Below, in pieces: positions 40,785 through 50,068 of a stretch of DNA of 64,000 nucleotides. The translations under genes and the position numbers were made by a program. The notes under the pieces are model-generated. The model did no database searches, had not been told where the DNA came from, and saw nothing but the letters and a program-made list of their open reading frames with translations. Position 1 is the stretch's first letter; each line of letters starts with the position of its first letter. The DNA comes from Actinacidiphila yanglinensis (GTDB lineage Bacteria > Actinomycetota > Actinomycetes > Streptomycetales > Streptomycetaceae): the NCBI RefSeq assembly GCF_900107965.1, contig NZ_FNVU01000026.1, positions 1 through 64,000 of the forward strand. Reading direction: 5' to 3'.

Positions 40785-41119
40785 AGCTCATCACCGCCGT
40801 CGTCAAGCCGCACCGGCTCGACGAGATCAAGGAAGCCCTCCAGGCGTTCGGCGTGCAGGGCCTGACCGTCACCGAGGCCAGCGGCTACGGCCGCCAGCGC
40901 GGCCACACCGAGGTCTACCGGGGCGCGGAGTACACCGTCGACCTGGTGCCGAAGATCCGGATAGAGATCCTGGTCGAGGACGCCGACGCCGACCAGCTCA
41001 TCGAGGTTGTCGTCAAGGCGGCCCGGACGGGCAAGATCGGAGACGGCAAGGTGTGGAGCCTGCCGGTCGACACGGCCGTCCGGGTCCGCACCGGCGAGCG
41101 CGGCCCCGACGCGCTCTGA
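40781..41119 (+). CDS. glnK: Nitrogen regulatory protein PII
   Basis: PII signalling trimer, 112 residues. Tyr51 in the T-loop (RGAEYTVDLV) is the residue modified by GlnD; in Streptomyces it is adenylylated rather than uridylylated. The B-loop contains TGKIGDGKVW. GTG start overlaps amtB. GlnK typically docks onto AmtB to block ammonium uptake when nitrogen is plentiful. Confidence 0.96.
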   Translation: MKLITAVVKPHRLDEIKEALQAFGVQGLTVTEASGYGRQRGHTEVYRGAEYTVDLVPKIRIEILVEDADADQLIEVVVKAARTGKIGDGKVWSLPVDTAVRVRTGERGPDAL

Positions 41120-41168
41120 GCCCCGGCCACCCCGAGCCGCGGCCTGACGACAACACAGCGGAGCACGA

Positions 41169-43601
41169 GTGACCGACAGCGTCGAAGCGCAAGGCCACGG
41201 TTACGCGGCGGCCCGGCTGCGCCTCCTCACCGAGGAGGAGCAGTCCGGGCCGCCGCGCCGTGCGGCCCTGTCCACCCTCACCGACCGATGGCTGGCCTCG
41301 CTGGCCACCGAGGCCGCCGCCGCGGCCGGCACCACCGACTGGGCGCTGATCGCCGTCGGCGGCTACGGCCGCGGCGAGCTGTCCCCGCGCAGCGATCTCG
41401 ACCTGCTGCTCCTGCACGACTCCCCGAAGTCCGTCGCCGCCCTCGCCGACCGCGTCTGGTACCCCGTGTGGGACCTCGGCCTGGCCCTGGACCACTCGGT
41501 GCGCACCCCCGCGGAGGCCCGCGCGACCGCCGCCGACGACCTCAAGGTCCAGCTCGGCCTGCTGGACGCGCGGCACCTGGCAGGCGACGCCGCCCTCACC
41601 TCCGGCCTGCGCAGCGCGGTCCTGGCGGACTGGCGCAACCAGGCACCCAAGCGGCTGCCCGCCCTGCGCGAGCTGTGCGCCGAGCGCGCCGAGCGCCAGG
41701 GCGAACTGTCGTACCTGCTCGAACCCGACCTCAAGGAGGCCCGCGGCGGCCTGCGCGACGCCACCGCGCTGCGCGCCGTCGCCGCGTCCTGGCTCGCCGA
41801 CGCCCCCCGTGAAGGGCTCGAGGAGGCCCGCTCCCGCCTGCTGGACACCCGCGACGCCCTCCACCTGGTGACCGGGCGCGCCACCGACCGGCTCGCCCTC
41901 CAGGAGCAGGACCAGATCGCCGACGCGCTCGGCCTGCTCGACGCCGACGCCCTGCTCCGCCAGGTCTACGAGGCGGCCCGCCGCATCTCCTACGCCTCCG
42001 ACGTCACCTGGCGCGAGGTCGGCCGGGTGCTGCGCGCCCGCGAGTCCCGCCCCCGCCGCCGCGGCCTGCTCGGGCGCGGCCGGACACCTGCGTCCCAGCC
42101 CGCCGGGGAGCGGGTCCCGCTCGCCGAGGGCGTCGTGGAGCAGGAGGGCGAGGCGGTGCTCGCGCTGGCCGCCAAGCCCGACCGGGACCCCGTCCTGCCG
42201 CTGCGCGCCGCTGCCGCGGCCGCGCAGGCCGACCTGCCGCTGTCCCTGCACGCCGTCCGGCGGCTCGCCGCGGCGGCCCGTCCGCTGCCCGTGCCGTGGC
42301 CCGCGGAGGCCCGCGAGCAGCTGCTCACCCTGCTCGGCGCGGGCGAGTCCACCGTGCCGGTCTGGGAGGCCCTGGAGGCCGAGGGGCTGGTCACCCGGCT
42401 CATCCCCGACTGGGAGCGGGTCCGCTGCCGCCCGCAGCGCAACGCGGTGCACCGGTTCACCGTCGACCGGCACCTGGTGGAGGCCGCCGTCCAGGCGTCC
42501 GGCCTGACCCGCCGGGTCGGCCGCCCCGACCTGCTGCTGACCGCGGCCCTCCTGCACGACATGGGCAAGGGCTGGCCCGGCGACCACAGCGCGGCCGGTG
42601 AGGTGATCGCCCGCGACGTCGCCACCCGGATCGGTTTCGGCCCTGCCGACGTCGACACCGTCGCCCTGCTGGTGCGGCACCATCTGCTGCTGATCGACAC
42701 GGCCACCCGGCGCGACCTGGACGACCCCGAGACCGTACGCATGGTCGCCGAGGCCGTCCGGGACACCTCCACGCTCGAACTGCTCGCCGCCCTCACCGAG
42801 GCCGACGCGCTGGCCACCGGCCCGGCCGCGTGGAGCACCTGGCGCGCCTCCCTCCTGGCCGACCTGGTCGAGCGCGTCGCCGGGGCGCTGGACACCGGTT
42901 CCCTGCCCGAGACCGGCGACAGCGCGCCCACCGCCGAGGAGGAGCGGCTGGCGATCGAGGCCGCCCGCATCGGCGGCCCCGTGCTGGCCCTGCACGCCCA
43001 CGCCGAGCCGGAACCCGAGGGCGAGGCGCAGCACGAGGCGCTGGGCGTCGAGCTGCTCGTGGCGGTGCCCGACCGGCCCGGGCTGCTCGCCCAGGCGGCC
43101 GGCGTGCTCGCGCTGCACCGGCTCACCGTCCGGGCCGCCGACCTGCGGTCGGTCGACCCGGTGGGGGAGGGCCAGGTGGCGCTGCTGAGCTGGCGGGTGT
43201 CCGCGGAGTATGGCGCGCTGCCGGAGGCGGCCCGGCTGCGCGCCGACCTGGCCCGCGCCTTCGACGGCTCCCTGGACATCGAGGCGCGGCTGGCCGAGCG
43301 CGAGTCCGCCTACCCGCGGCGCCGGGGCATCGTGCCGCCGCCGCCCCGGGCCAGCATCGCCCCCGGGCACACCTCGCAGACCGCCACGGTCCTGGAGGTG
43401 CGGGCGCACGACGCCCCGGGGCTGCTGCACCGGATCGGCCTCGCGCTGACCGCGACCGCCGTCACCGTGCGCTCGGCGCACATCTCCACCCTGGGCGCCA
43501 ACGCGGTCGACGCCTTCTACCTCGTCGGCAAGGACGGCAACCCGCTGCCCGCGGCCCGCGCCGCCGAGGTGGCCAAGCAGGTGGAGGCGGCCCTGCGGTG
43601 A
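41169..43601 (+). CDS. glnD: PII nucleotidyltransferase GlnD
   Basis: 810 residues: nucleotidyltransferase domain with GGYGRGELSPRSDLDLLLL (residues about 62-80), a linker, an HD hydrolase domain with ALLHDMGKGWPGDHS, and two C-terminal ACT domains (ELLVAVPDRPGLLAQAAG and VLEVRAHDAPGLLHRIG). In E. coli it uridylylates PII; the Streptomyces enzyme adenylylates GlnK Tyr51. GTG start, 49 bp after glnK. Confidence 0.95.
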   Translation: MTDSVEAQGHGYAAARLRLLTEEEQSGPPRRAALSTLTDRWLASLATEAAAAAGTTDWALIAVGGYGRGELSPRSDLDLLLLHDSPKSVAALADRVWYPVWDLGLALDHSVRTPAEARATAADDLKVQLGLLDARHLAGDAALTSGLRSAVLADWRNQAPKRLPALRELCAERAERQGELSYLLEPDLKEARGGLRDATALRAVAASWLADAPREGLEEARSRLLDTRDALHLVTGRATDRLALQEQDQIADALGLLDADALLRQVYEAARRISYASDVTWREVGRVLRARESRPRRRGLLGRGRTPASQPAGERVPLAEGVVEQEGEAVLALAAKPDRDPVLPLRAAAAAAQADLPLSLHAVRRLAAAARPLPVPWPAEAREQLLTLLGAGESTVPVWEALEAEGLVTRLIPDWERVRCRPQRNAVHRFTVDRHLVEAAVQASGLTRRVGRPDLLLTAALLHDMGKGWPGDHSAAGEVIARDVATRIGFGPADVDTVALLVRHHLLLIDTATRRDLDDPETVRMVAEAVRDTSTLELLAALTEADALATGPAAWSTWRASLLADLVERVAGALDTGSLPETGDSAPTAEEERLAIEAARIGGPVLALHAHAEPEPEGEAQHEALGVELLVAVPDRPGLLAQAAGVLALHRLTVRAADLRSVDPVGEGQVALLSWRVSAEYGALPEAARLRADLARAFDGSLDIEARLAERESAYPRRRGIVPPPPRASIAPGHTSQTATVLEVRAHDAPGLLHRIGLALTATAVTVRSAHISTLGANAVDAFYLVGKDGNPLPAARAAEVAKQVEAALR

Positions 43602-43707
43602 GCGCGATTCCAGCCGTCGGTGCCCGGGCATCCCGGCCCGGGCCGCTGTCCGGATACCCTGGAAGGCGACTGTCACCGCCCCCGACCCCTGAGGACCTGC
43701 GACCACC

Positions 43708-45267
43708 GTGTTCGACACTCTGTCTGATCGCCTCGCGAATACCTTCAAGAGCCTCCGGGGCAAGGGCCGCCTGAGCGAGGCGGACATCGACGCCACCGCA
43801 CGCGACATCCGTATCGCGCTGCTGGAAGCGGACGTGGCGCTCCCCGCGGTCCGGGCCTTCATCGCCAACGTCAAGCAGCGTGCGCTCGGCGCCGAGGTCT
43901 CCCAGGCGCTGAACCCCGCGCAGCAGGTGATCAAGATCGTCAACGACGAGCTGGTCACCATCCTGGGCGGCGAGACGCGGCGCCTCCGCTTCGCCAAGCA
44001 GCCGCCGACCGTGATCATGCTGGCCGGCCTTCAGGGCGCGGGCAAGACCACGCTGGCGGGCAAGCTCGGCCAGTGGCTGCAGAAGCAGGGCCACACCCCG
44101 CTGCTGGTCGCCTGCGACCTCCAGCGGCCGAACGCGGTGAACCAGCTCTCCGTCGTCGCCGAGCGGGCCGGGGTGGCGGTCTACGCGCCCGAGCCGGGCA
44201 ACGGCGTGGGCGACCCGGTCAAGGTCGCCCAGGACTCCATCGAGTTCGCCAAGAGCCAGCAGTACGACATCGTCGTGATCGACACCGCCGGGCGGCTCGG
44301 TGTCGACCAGGAGATGATGCGGCAGGCCGCGGACATCCGCGACGTCTCCCGCCCCGACGAGATCCTGTTCGTGGTCGACGCGATGATCGGCCAGGACGCG
44401 GTGAACACCGCGGAGGCGTTCCGCGACGGGGTCGGCTTCGACGGCGTGGTGCTGTCCAAGCTCGACGGCGACGCCCGCGGTGGCGCCGCCCTGTCGATCG
44501 CGCACGTGACCGGCAAGCAGATCATGTTCGCGTCCAACGGCGAGAAGCTGGACGACTTCGACACCTTCCACCCGGACCGCATGGCGTCGCGGATCCTCGG
44601 GATGGGCGACGTCCTGTCGCTGATCGAGAAGGCCGAGCAGACCTTCAGCCAGGCCCAGGCCGAGGAGATGGCCGCCAAGCTGGCGAAGGGCCCGAAGGAG
44701 TTCACCCTCGACGACTTCCTGGCCCAGATGGAGCAGGTCCGCAAGATGGGCTCCATCTCCAAGCTGCTCGGCATGCTGCCGGGCATGGGCCAGATCAAGG
44801 AACAGATCAACAACCTGGACGAGAAGGACGTCGACCGCACCGCCGCGATCATCAAGTCGATGACGCGCGCGGAGCGGGCCGACCCGCACATCATCAACGG
44901 CTCGCGACGGGCCCGGATCGCCAAGGGTTCCGGCGTCGAGGTCAGCGCGGTCAAGAGCCTGGTGGAGCGGTTCTTCGAGGCCCGCAAGATGATGTCGCGG
45001 ATGGCGCAGGGCGGCGGCATGCCGGGGATGCCCGGGATGCCGGGCATGGGCGGCGGTCCGGGCCGGCAGAAGAAGCAGCAGAAGCAGGCCAAGGGCAAGC
45101 GGCAGTCGGGCAACCCGATGAAGCGCAAGGCCGACGCGGCCGCGGCCGCCGCCCGGCGCGACCAGCAACAGGAGCAGGTGGACTCCGGCGACGGCGGGCC
45201 CCTCGGACTGCCCGGCGGCGGCAAGGACTTCGAGCTGCCGGACGAGTTCAAGAAGTTCATGGGCTGA
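43708..45267 (+). CDS. ffh: Signal recognition particle protein Ffh
   Basis: 519-residue SRP GTPase. NG domain: LAGLQGAGKTTLAGKLG (G1), CDLQRPNAVNQL, VIDTAGRLGVDQEMM (G3), SKLDGDARGG (G4). The methionine-rich M domain follows (KMGSISKLLGMLPGMGQIK), with a C-terminal extension of MPGMPGMPGMGGG and Lys/Gln-rich segments (about residues 436-470), longer than in E. coli. GTG start with GAGGA about 14 nt upstream. Confidence 0.97.
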   Translation: MFDTLSDRLANTFKSLRGKGRLSEADIDATARDIRIALLEADVALPAVRAFIANVKQRALGAEVSQALNPAQQVIKIVNDELVTILGGETRRLRFAKQPPTVIMLAGLQGAGKTTLAGKLGQWLQKQGHTPLLVACDLQRPNAVNQLSVVAERAGVAVYAPEPGNGVGDPVKVAQDSIEFAKSQQYDIVVIDTAGRLGVDQEMMRQAADIRDVSRPDEILFVVDAMIGQDAVNTAEAFRDGVGFDGVVLSKLDGDARGGAALSIAHVTGKQIMFASNGEKLDDFDTFHPDRMASRILGMGDVLSLIEKAEQTFSQAQAEEMAAKLAKGPKEFTLDDFLAQMEQVRKMGSISKLLGMLPGMGQIKEQINNLDEKDVDRTAAIIKSMTRAERADPHIINGSRRARIAKGSGVEVSAVKSLVERFFEARKMMSRMAQGGGMPGMPGMPGMGGGPGRQKKQQKQAKGKRQSGNPMKRKADAAAAAARRDQQQEQVDSGDGGPLGLPGGGKDFELPDEFKKFMG

Positions 45268-45387
45268 GGCCCGGGCCGGGGCCGAGCAGGGGGACGCGCG
45301 CGCGGCCGGCTTCCGGGCCGGTCGCCCGCAGGTGGCGGCGCGCTCCACGGCGCGCGGCAGCGGGGCGCTTCCTGCGATGATGTGATC

Positions 45388-45930
45388 ATGCGTATTTCGA
45401 TCCGCGAGCCCCGGGCCGGTGACGCCGAGAACCATCGCGCCGCGATCCTGCGCTCGGGTGCGCATCTGCGGCCGTGGAACCCGGTGGAGCCGGACGCCCT
45501 GCCCGGACTGCTGCGGCGGCAGGGCGACGGCCTTCGGACGTATCTGATCGTCGACGACGACGAGGCGCGCAACGCCGGCGGGGACGGCGGGCTCGTCGGC
45601 ACCTGCAACGTCGCCAACATCGTGCTCGGCAGGTTCCGCAATGCCGCCCTCGGCTACGACAGCTACCTGCCCTACGCGGGCACCGGGCGGATGAGCCGCG
45701 GCCTGCGACTGGTGGTGGCGCAGTGCTTCGCGGTGCAGCCGCACGGGCTCGGCCTGCACCGCCTGGAGATCAACGTGCAGCCGGACAACGTCCGTTCGAT
45801 CGCGATGGCCCGGCGGCTGGGCTTCCGCCACGAGGGCTTCTCACCCCGGATGCTGTTCATCAACGACGCCTGGCGCGACCACGAGCGCTTCGCGCTGACC
45901 GCCGACGAGTGGCCGGCGCAGGCCGGTTGA
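45388..45930 (+). CDS. GNAT-family acetyltransferase (RimJ/RimL type)
   Basis: About 180 residues. RimJ/RimL-like GNAT fold: MRISIREPRAGDAENHRAAI at the N-terminus, LGLHRLEINVQPDNVRSIAM (acetyl-CoA-binding and beta-bulge region) and RRLGFRHEGFSPRMLFINDAW near the end. Targets of such enzymes include ribosomal protein N-termini; the substrate here is unknown. GTG 45382 is an alternative start two codons upstream. Confidence 0.9.
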   Translation: MRISIREPRAGDAENHRAAILRSGAHLRPWNPVEPDALPGLLRRQGDGLRTYLIVDDDEARNAGGDGGLVGTCNVANIVLGRFRNAALGYDSYLPYAGTGRMSRGLRLVVAQCFAVQPHGLGLHRLEINVQPDNVRSIAMARRLGFRHEGFSPRMLFINDAWRDHERFALTADEWPAQAG

Positions 45931-45987
45931 GCGTCCCGGGACGCTGTCGGGGCGGGTGAGGGCGCGCCCCGCTCGCCCCACCCGCCT

Positions 45988-46491
45988 TCACAGCAGCGAC
46001 GCGAGCCCGTCGCCCCGGGCCACCCGCTCCAGTTCGTCCAGCGCGCGCACCGCCGCCCCGGCCGCGTCCGGGTCCCGCGCCGCCAGCCCGCTGGCCTCGA
46101 ACTCGTCCTCGTCCAGGCGCAGTACGTCGCCGCCGTCGGCGGACACCCACAGGTCGAGGTCCAGGTCCTCGGACAGCAGGGTGGCGTCCTCGACGGCGAC
46201 CGGACGGGTGATGTCGCAGTACCAGCCCTTCAGCGCGCCGGCCGGGTCGTGCACCTCCTTGATCGCGTACCAGCGGTCGCGCCAGTAGTGCTCGGTGAAG
46301 AGGTCGCCCGGCTCGAAGCGGACGAAGCCGAAGTCGCGGACGGTGGGCAGCGACCAGGGCGCGGTGACGGTCACGCGGACGCCGTCGTCGTAGCGCACGG
46401 TGGCGTCGTAGCGGACCTTCTCGCGTCCGGCCTTGACCAGGCGGACGACGGCGGGGGTCTCGGGGGTCAGGGGAGCGGGTCGCGTCGGCAT
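45988..46491 (-). CDS. DUF402-domain protein
   Basis: 167 residues of the DUF402 family (FomD-like/nucleoside-diphosphatase-like beta-barrel), with FEPGDLFTEHYWRDRWYAIKEV, LKGWYCDITRPV and DLDLDLWVSADGG. Conserved Asp/Tyr residues in WYCDI and DLDLWV are typical metal/phosphate-site residues. Function in streptomycetes is unproven. It lies downstream of the methyltransferase on the same strand. Confidence 0.85.
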   Translation of the reverse strand: MPTRPAPLTPETPAVVRLVKAGREKVRYDATVRYDDGVRVTVTAPWSLPTVRDFGFVRFEPGDLFTEHYWRDRWYAIKEVHDPAGALKGWYCDITRPVAVEDATLLSEDLDLDLWVSADGGDVLRLDEDEFEASGLAARDPDAAGAAVRALDELERVARGDGLASLL

Positions 46492-46537
46492 GGGGCCACT
46501 GTCGCCCGGACCGGCCGGGCGCGGCCAGCCGTTTTCC

Positions 46538-47437
46538 TCAGGTGCGGGCGATCAGGTAGCGGAAGACGTTCTCCATCCGCACGGACCCGTCCGGCCGGCG
46601 GTAGGGGTGCAGGGCCTCGGCGATCTCCTTGTCGACCTGCTGCCGGTCGGTGGCGGCGACGGCCGCGTCGAACAGCCCGGTGGACACCAGCCCGCGGACC
46701 GCGCTGGGCAGATCGGCGTACCCGAAGGGGCACGAGACGCGACCCGAGCCGTCGGGCCGCAGTCCGGCCTTGCGCGCCAGGTCCTCCAGGTCGTCCCTCC
46801 CGCTGAGCCGCAGGGCGGGGGTGCTCGCGCCGCGCGGCTCCGCCAGCCTGGCGGCGACCTTGAGCACGTGGGAGGTGGCGCAGCGCTCGGGCGGCCCCCA
46901 GCCTGCCAGGACCACGGTGCTGCCGTGCGGCGCGGGACGGGCCACCGCGGCCAGCTGCGCGCCGAGTTCGTCCGCGGGCACGGTGGGCTCGAACGCGGTG
47001 ATCACGTCGTAGCCGTGGCCCCCGTCCGGTCCGCGGTCGGGACCGCGGGAGCCGGGGATGAGCGTCGTCGTGCCGCGCGGCCGCCCGGATCGCAGGGTCG
47101 CCGCGACCGGTTCCGGCGCGGCCGGGTCGCCCGCGAGCAGCCGGGTACGGGTGCCCGGTGGGCGGTCGCGTTCCCGTGCCGCGAGACGATCGCCGGCCAC
47201 CGCCAGCCGTCCGGTGTCGCGGTCGTGGCCGGTGACGGTCGCGCCCCTGGCGGAGGCGAGCATCAGGGCCAGGCCGGTGCCGCAGGCCAGGCCGAGCAGC
47301 CGGGTGCCGGCCCCGACCTCCAGCCGGTCGTACACCGTGTCGTAGAGCGGAACGAGCATCCGTTCCTGGATTTCTGCCCAGTCCCGCGCCCGGCCCTGTG
47401 TGCCGGGCCTGGAGTCGCGATGGAGCGTAGCTGTCAT
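46538..47437 (-). CDS. SAM-dependent methyltransferase, class I
   Basis: 299 residues with motif I LLGLACGTGLALMLA and an acidic residue after GATVTGHDRD. A post-motif region YDVITAFEPT fits a class I fold. The C-terminal region (ALHPYRRPDGSVRMENVFRYLIA) is typical of SAM-dependent methyltransferases found widely in actinobacteria, where natural-product roles are common. Substrate unknown. ATG 47437 is chosen; the upstream open frame is unlike protein. It is divergent from proS. Confidence 0.8.
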   Translation of the reverse strand: MTATLHRDSRPGTQGRARDWAEIQERMLVPLYDTVYDRLEVGAGTRLLGLACGTGLALMLASARGATVTGHDRDTGRLAVAGDRLAARERDRPPGTRTRLLAGDPAAPEPVAATLRSGRPRGTTTLIPGSRGPDRGPDGGHGYDVITAFEPTVPADELGAQLAAVARPAPHGSTVVLAGWGPPERCATSHVLKVAARLAEPRGASTPALRLSGRDDLEDLARKAGLRPDGSGRVSCPFGYADLPSAVRGLVSTGLFDAAVAATDRQQVDKEIAEALHPYRRPDGSVRMENVFRYLIART

Positions 47438-47662
47438 GGAGAAGCTCCCCTCAGCCGACCGGAACCGCCGTGTGTTCCCCGTGCTGTGGTGCCCGGGGCC
47501 GAACTCGTCCCCACATGCCAGACAACTGCCGTTTCGCCGCCCCGTCCAGAGGGCGGGGGACGCGTTCTCGTGAACTTCCGGCGACACCCGTGTTTCGCGC
47601 GACCCGAGTGCGCCGGTGTGCGCCGGGTGGCGGCCGATTCACGCTGCGGTCGCACGGGGCCT

Positions 47663-47668
47663 TACCAT
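47663..47668 (+). promoter_or_regulatory. Possible -10 hexamer of a leaderless proS transcript
   Basis: TACCAT ends 6 nt before the proS ATG; there is no Shine-Dalgarno in the CGGCCC between. The -35 match (TTCACG near 47638, spacing 19) is poor. Confidence 0.3.
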
Positions 47669-47674
47669 CGGCCC

Positions 47675-49087
47675 ATGGCTAAGGCTCCCGTTCTCACCCC
47701 CCAGGCGGACGACTTCCCGCGCTGGTACCAGGACCTGATCAACAAGGCCGAACTGGCCGACAACGGCCCGGTGCGCGGCACCATGGTGATCAGGCCGTAC
47801 GGCTACGGCCTGTGGGAGCGGATGCAGGCCGACATGGACGCGCGGATCAAGTCCGTCGGCGCGCAGAACGCCTACTTCCCGCTGTTCATCCCGCAGTCGT
47901 ACCTCACCCGCGAGGCCGAGCACGTCGAGGGCTTCGCCCCGGAGCTGGCCGTGGTGACGCATGGCGGCGGCAAGGAACTCGAGGAGCCGATCGTCGTCCG
48001 GCCGACGTCCGAGACGATCATCAACGAGTACTTCTCCAAGTGGGTGCAGAGCTACCGCGACCTGCCGCTGCTCATCAACCAGTGGGCGAACGTGGTGCGC
48101 TGGGAGCTGCGGCCGCGGCTGTTCCTGCGCACGACGGAGTTCCTGTGGCAGGAGGGGCACACCGCCCACGCCACCCAGGAGGACGCCCGGGAGTTCGCCA
48201 GCCGCATCCAGCACGACGTCTACCGCGACTTCATGGAGAACGTGCTCGCGATGGACACCGTGGCCGGCCGCAAGACCGCCAAGGAGCGGTTCGCCGGTGC
48301 GATCAACACCCTCACCCTGGAAGGGATGATGGGTGACGGCAAGGCGCTCCAGCTGGGCACCAGCCACGAGTTGGGGCAGAACTTCGCGAAGGCGTTCAAC
48401 ACCTCCTACCTGTCCAAGGAGGGCAACCAGGAGCACGTCTGGCAGACGTCCTGGGGCAGCACCACCCGGATGATCGGCGCGCTGGTGATGATGCACGGCG
48501 ACGACAACGGGCTGCGGGTGCCGCCGCGGCTGGCGCACGTGCAGGTCGTGGTGCTGGCGATCAAGGACGACGAGGCGGTCGTGGCGAAGGTGCGCGAGGT
48601 CGGCGACAAGCTGCGCGCGGCCGGGTTGCGGGTGGTCGTGGACGACCGCACCGACACCCCCTTCGGGCGGCGTGCGGTGGACTGGGAGCTCAAGGGCGTC
48701 CCGGTGCGGGTCGAGATCGGCCCGCGCGACCTGGCCGGCGGCACCGCGATGCTGGCCCGCCGCATCCCCGGCGGCAAGGAGCCGGTCGCCCTCGACACCC
48801 TGGACACCGTGCTGCCCAAGGTGCTGGAGGAGGACCAGGAGCGGCTGCTCCAGGAGTCCCGCGACCGCAGGCTCGCGCGGACCGTGGATGTCTCGACGAT
48901 CGACGAGGCCGCCGAGGCCGCGGCCACCGGCTGGGCCCGCATCCCGTGGGCGGACCTGGGCCCCGCGGGCGAGGCGGTGCTGGCCGAGCAGGGCGTCTCG
49001 GTGCGCTGCCTGGTCGCCGAGGACGGCTCGGTGCCGGTCGCGGACGACGCTCCCGGAACCCTGGCGGTCGTGGCCCGCGCCTACTAG
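47675..49087 (+). CDS. proS: Prolyl-tRNA synthetase, archaeal/eukaryotic type
   Basis: 470-residue class II synthetase charging tRNA-Pro. Motif 2 is in LRPRLFLRTTEFLWQEGHTA, motif 3 includes RMIGALVMMHGDDNGLRVPP, and PTSETIINEYF is conserved. It has no inserted editing domain and ends in ...ARAY; the terminal Tyr is typical of the archaeal/eukaryotic form (as in Thermus), not of the ~570-residue bacterial form. Streptomycetes usually also carry a bacterial-type proS, so this may be a second copy. It is divergent from the methyltransferase. Confidence 0.93.
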   Translation: MAKAPVLTPQADDFPRWYQDLINKAELADNGPVRGTMVIRPYGYGLWERMQADMDARIKSVGAQNAYFPLFIPQSYLTREAEHVEGFAPELAVVTHGGGKELEEPIVVRPTSETIINEYFSKWVQSYRDLPLLINQWANVVRWELRPRLFLRTTEFLWQEGHTAHATQEDAREFASRIQHDVYRDFMENVLAMDTVAGRKTAKERFAGAINTLTLEGMMGDGKALQLGTSHELGQNFAKAFNTSYLSKEGNQEHVWQTSWGSTTRMIGALVMMHGDDNGLRVPPRLAHVQVVVLAIKDDEAVVAKVREVGDKLRAAGLRVVVDDRTDTPFGRRAVDWELKGVPVRVEIGPRDLAGGTAMLARRIPGGKEPVALDTLDTVLPKVLEEDQERLLQESRDRRLARTVDVSTIDEAAEAAATGWARIPWADLGPAGEAVLAEQGVSVRCLVAEDGSVPVADDAPGTLAVVARAY

Positions 49088-49330
49088 GCGTCCGCCCGGG
49101 CACATCCGCCCTGTTCCGGCGTCCGCTGACCGATCGGTCGCGTACGGAATGTGTTCATACGTCCACGCATGGGGCGGGTGCTACGAGTTCACCGGTGTTT
49201 CACCGGTCCCTCCGCACCCGCCCTGCGTCATGCGTATCCATGCGCAACATCCGGAACTGACCGATCAGTGCAAATTAATTGGGCTAGCCCGGAATCGGAA
49301 CACCTGAGGCGTCCGGCTCGTTGTCACGGC

Positions 49331-49921
49331 GTGAGCACGACACCACCTGTTCTCGCCGCCGAGCTGGCAGTCGCGTGGGCCGATATTCAACGGCACCACC
49401 CCGAGCTGCCCGACCTGGCCGCGCCCGAGTCCCTGATCGGAGAGTCCTCGTCCGCCTGCGGTACCGAGCTCTCCTTCGAAAGGCTGCTGCACGAGGCCGT
49501 GCACGGGATCGCCGCCTCCCGCGGCATCCGCGACACCTCGCGCGCCGGCCGCTACCACAACCGCAGATTCCTGGCCATCGCCGACGAGATGGGCCTGGAC
49601 CACGCCGACGAGCCGCATCCGAGCAGTGGCTTCTCGCTCGTGGTCATGCGACCCGAGACCCGTAAGCGTTACCGAGGCACCATCGACCGGCTGCAGCGCG
49701 CGCTCAAGGCGCACACCGTGGCCACCACCGCCGACACCGCCCGCTCCTTCCGCGGACCTGCCGCCCGGCACGGCTCCTCCGGCGGCGGCGTGCGCGTGAA
49801 GGCCGTCTGCGAATGCGGGCGCAATGTCAGGGTGGTGCCCTCGGTCCTCGCCCAGGCCCCGATCATGTGCGGAGCGTGCGGGCAGCCGTTCCGCATCCCG
49901 GAGGTCGTTGGGGTCGGCTGA
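49331..49921 (+). CDS. SprT-like zinc metalloprotease-domain protein
   Basis: 196 residues. The HExxH motif is in LLHEAVHGIAASRG, followed by a likely third ligand His in GRYHNRRFLAIADEMGL, the layout of SprT/Wss1-like proteases. The C-terminus has a zinc ribbon with CECG and CGAC pairs. SprT relatives act on DNA-protein crosslinks in eukaryotes; the bacterial role is not known. It precedes rpsP, as I recall for other streptomycetes. Confidence 0.8.
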   Translation: MSTTPPVLAAELAVAWADIQRHHPELPDLAAPESLIGESSSACGTELSFERLLHEAVHGIAASRGIRDTSRAGRYHNRRFLAIADEMGLDHADEPHPSSGFSLVVMRPETRKRYRGTIDRLQRALKAHTVATTADTARSFRGPAARHGSSGGGVRVKAVCECGRNVRVVPSVLAQAPIMCGACGQPFRIPEVVGVG

Positions 49922-49935
49922 CTGTGGCACAATGT
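49908..49935 (+). promoter_or_regulatory. Candidate rpsP operon promoter
   Basis: TTGGGG (49908-49913) and CAATGT (49930-49935), 16 bp apart, straddle the stop codon of the SprT-like gene. The rpsP leader would be about 125 nt. Confidence 0.35.
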
Positions 49936-50068
49936 TTAGCTGAGAACTCGACAGCCGTGCAGGAACCCTCTCTCCTTCGGCTGACGCGTCCGTCGGGCGC
50001 ACGACTTCCACAACCCCACGTGGCCGTCCGAGTGCCCAACCACGTCAACTTCAGGAGAACCCACTCCC

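Noticed and set aside
43462..45831. A 789-codon frame antisense to ffh
   Set aside because: Ffh is unmistakable on the + strand; the antisense frame spans two unrelated genes.
47438..47674. A T-box or riboswitch upstream of proS
   Set aside because: I could not find a T-box sequence or specifier stem, and the likely -10 hexamer lies only 6 nt before the ATG, leaving no leader.
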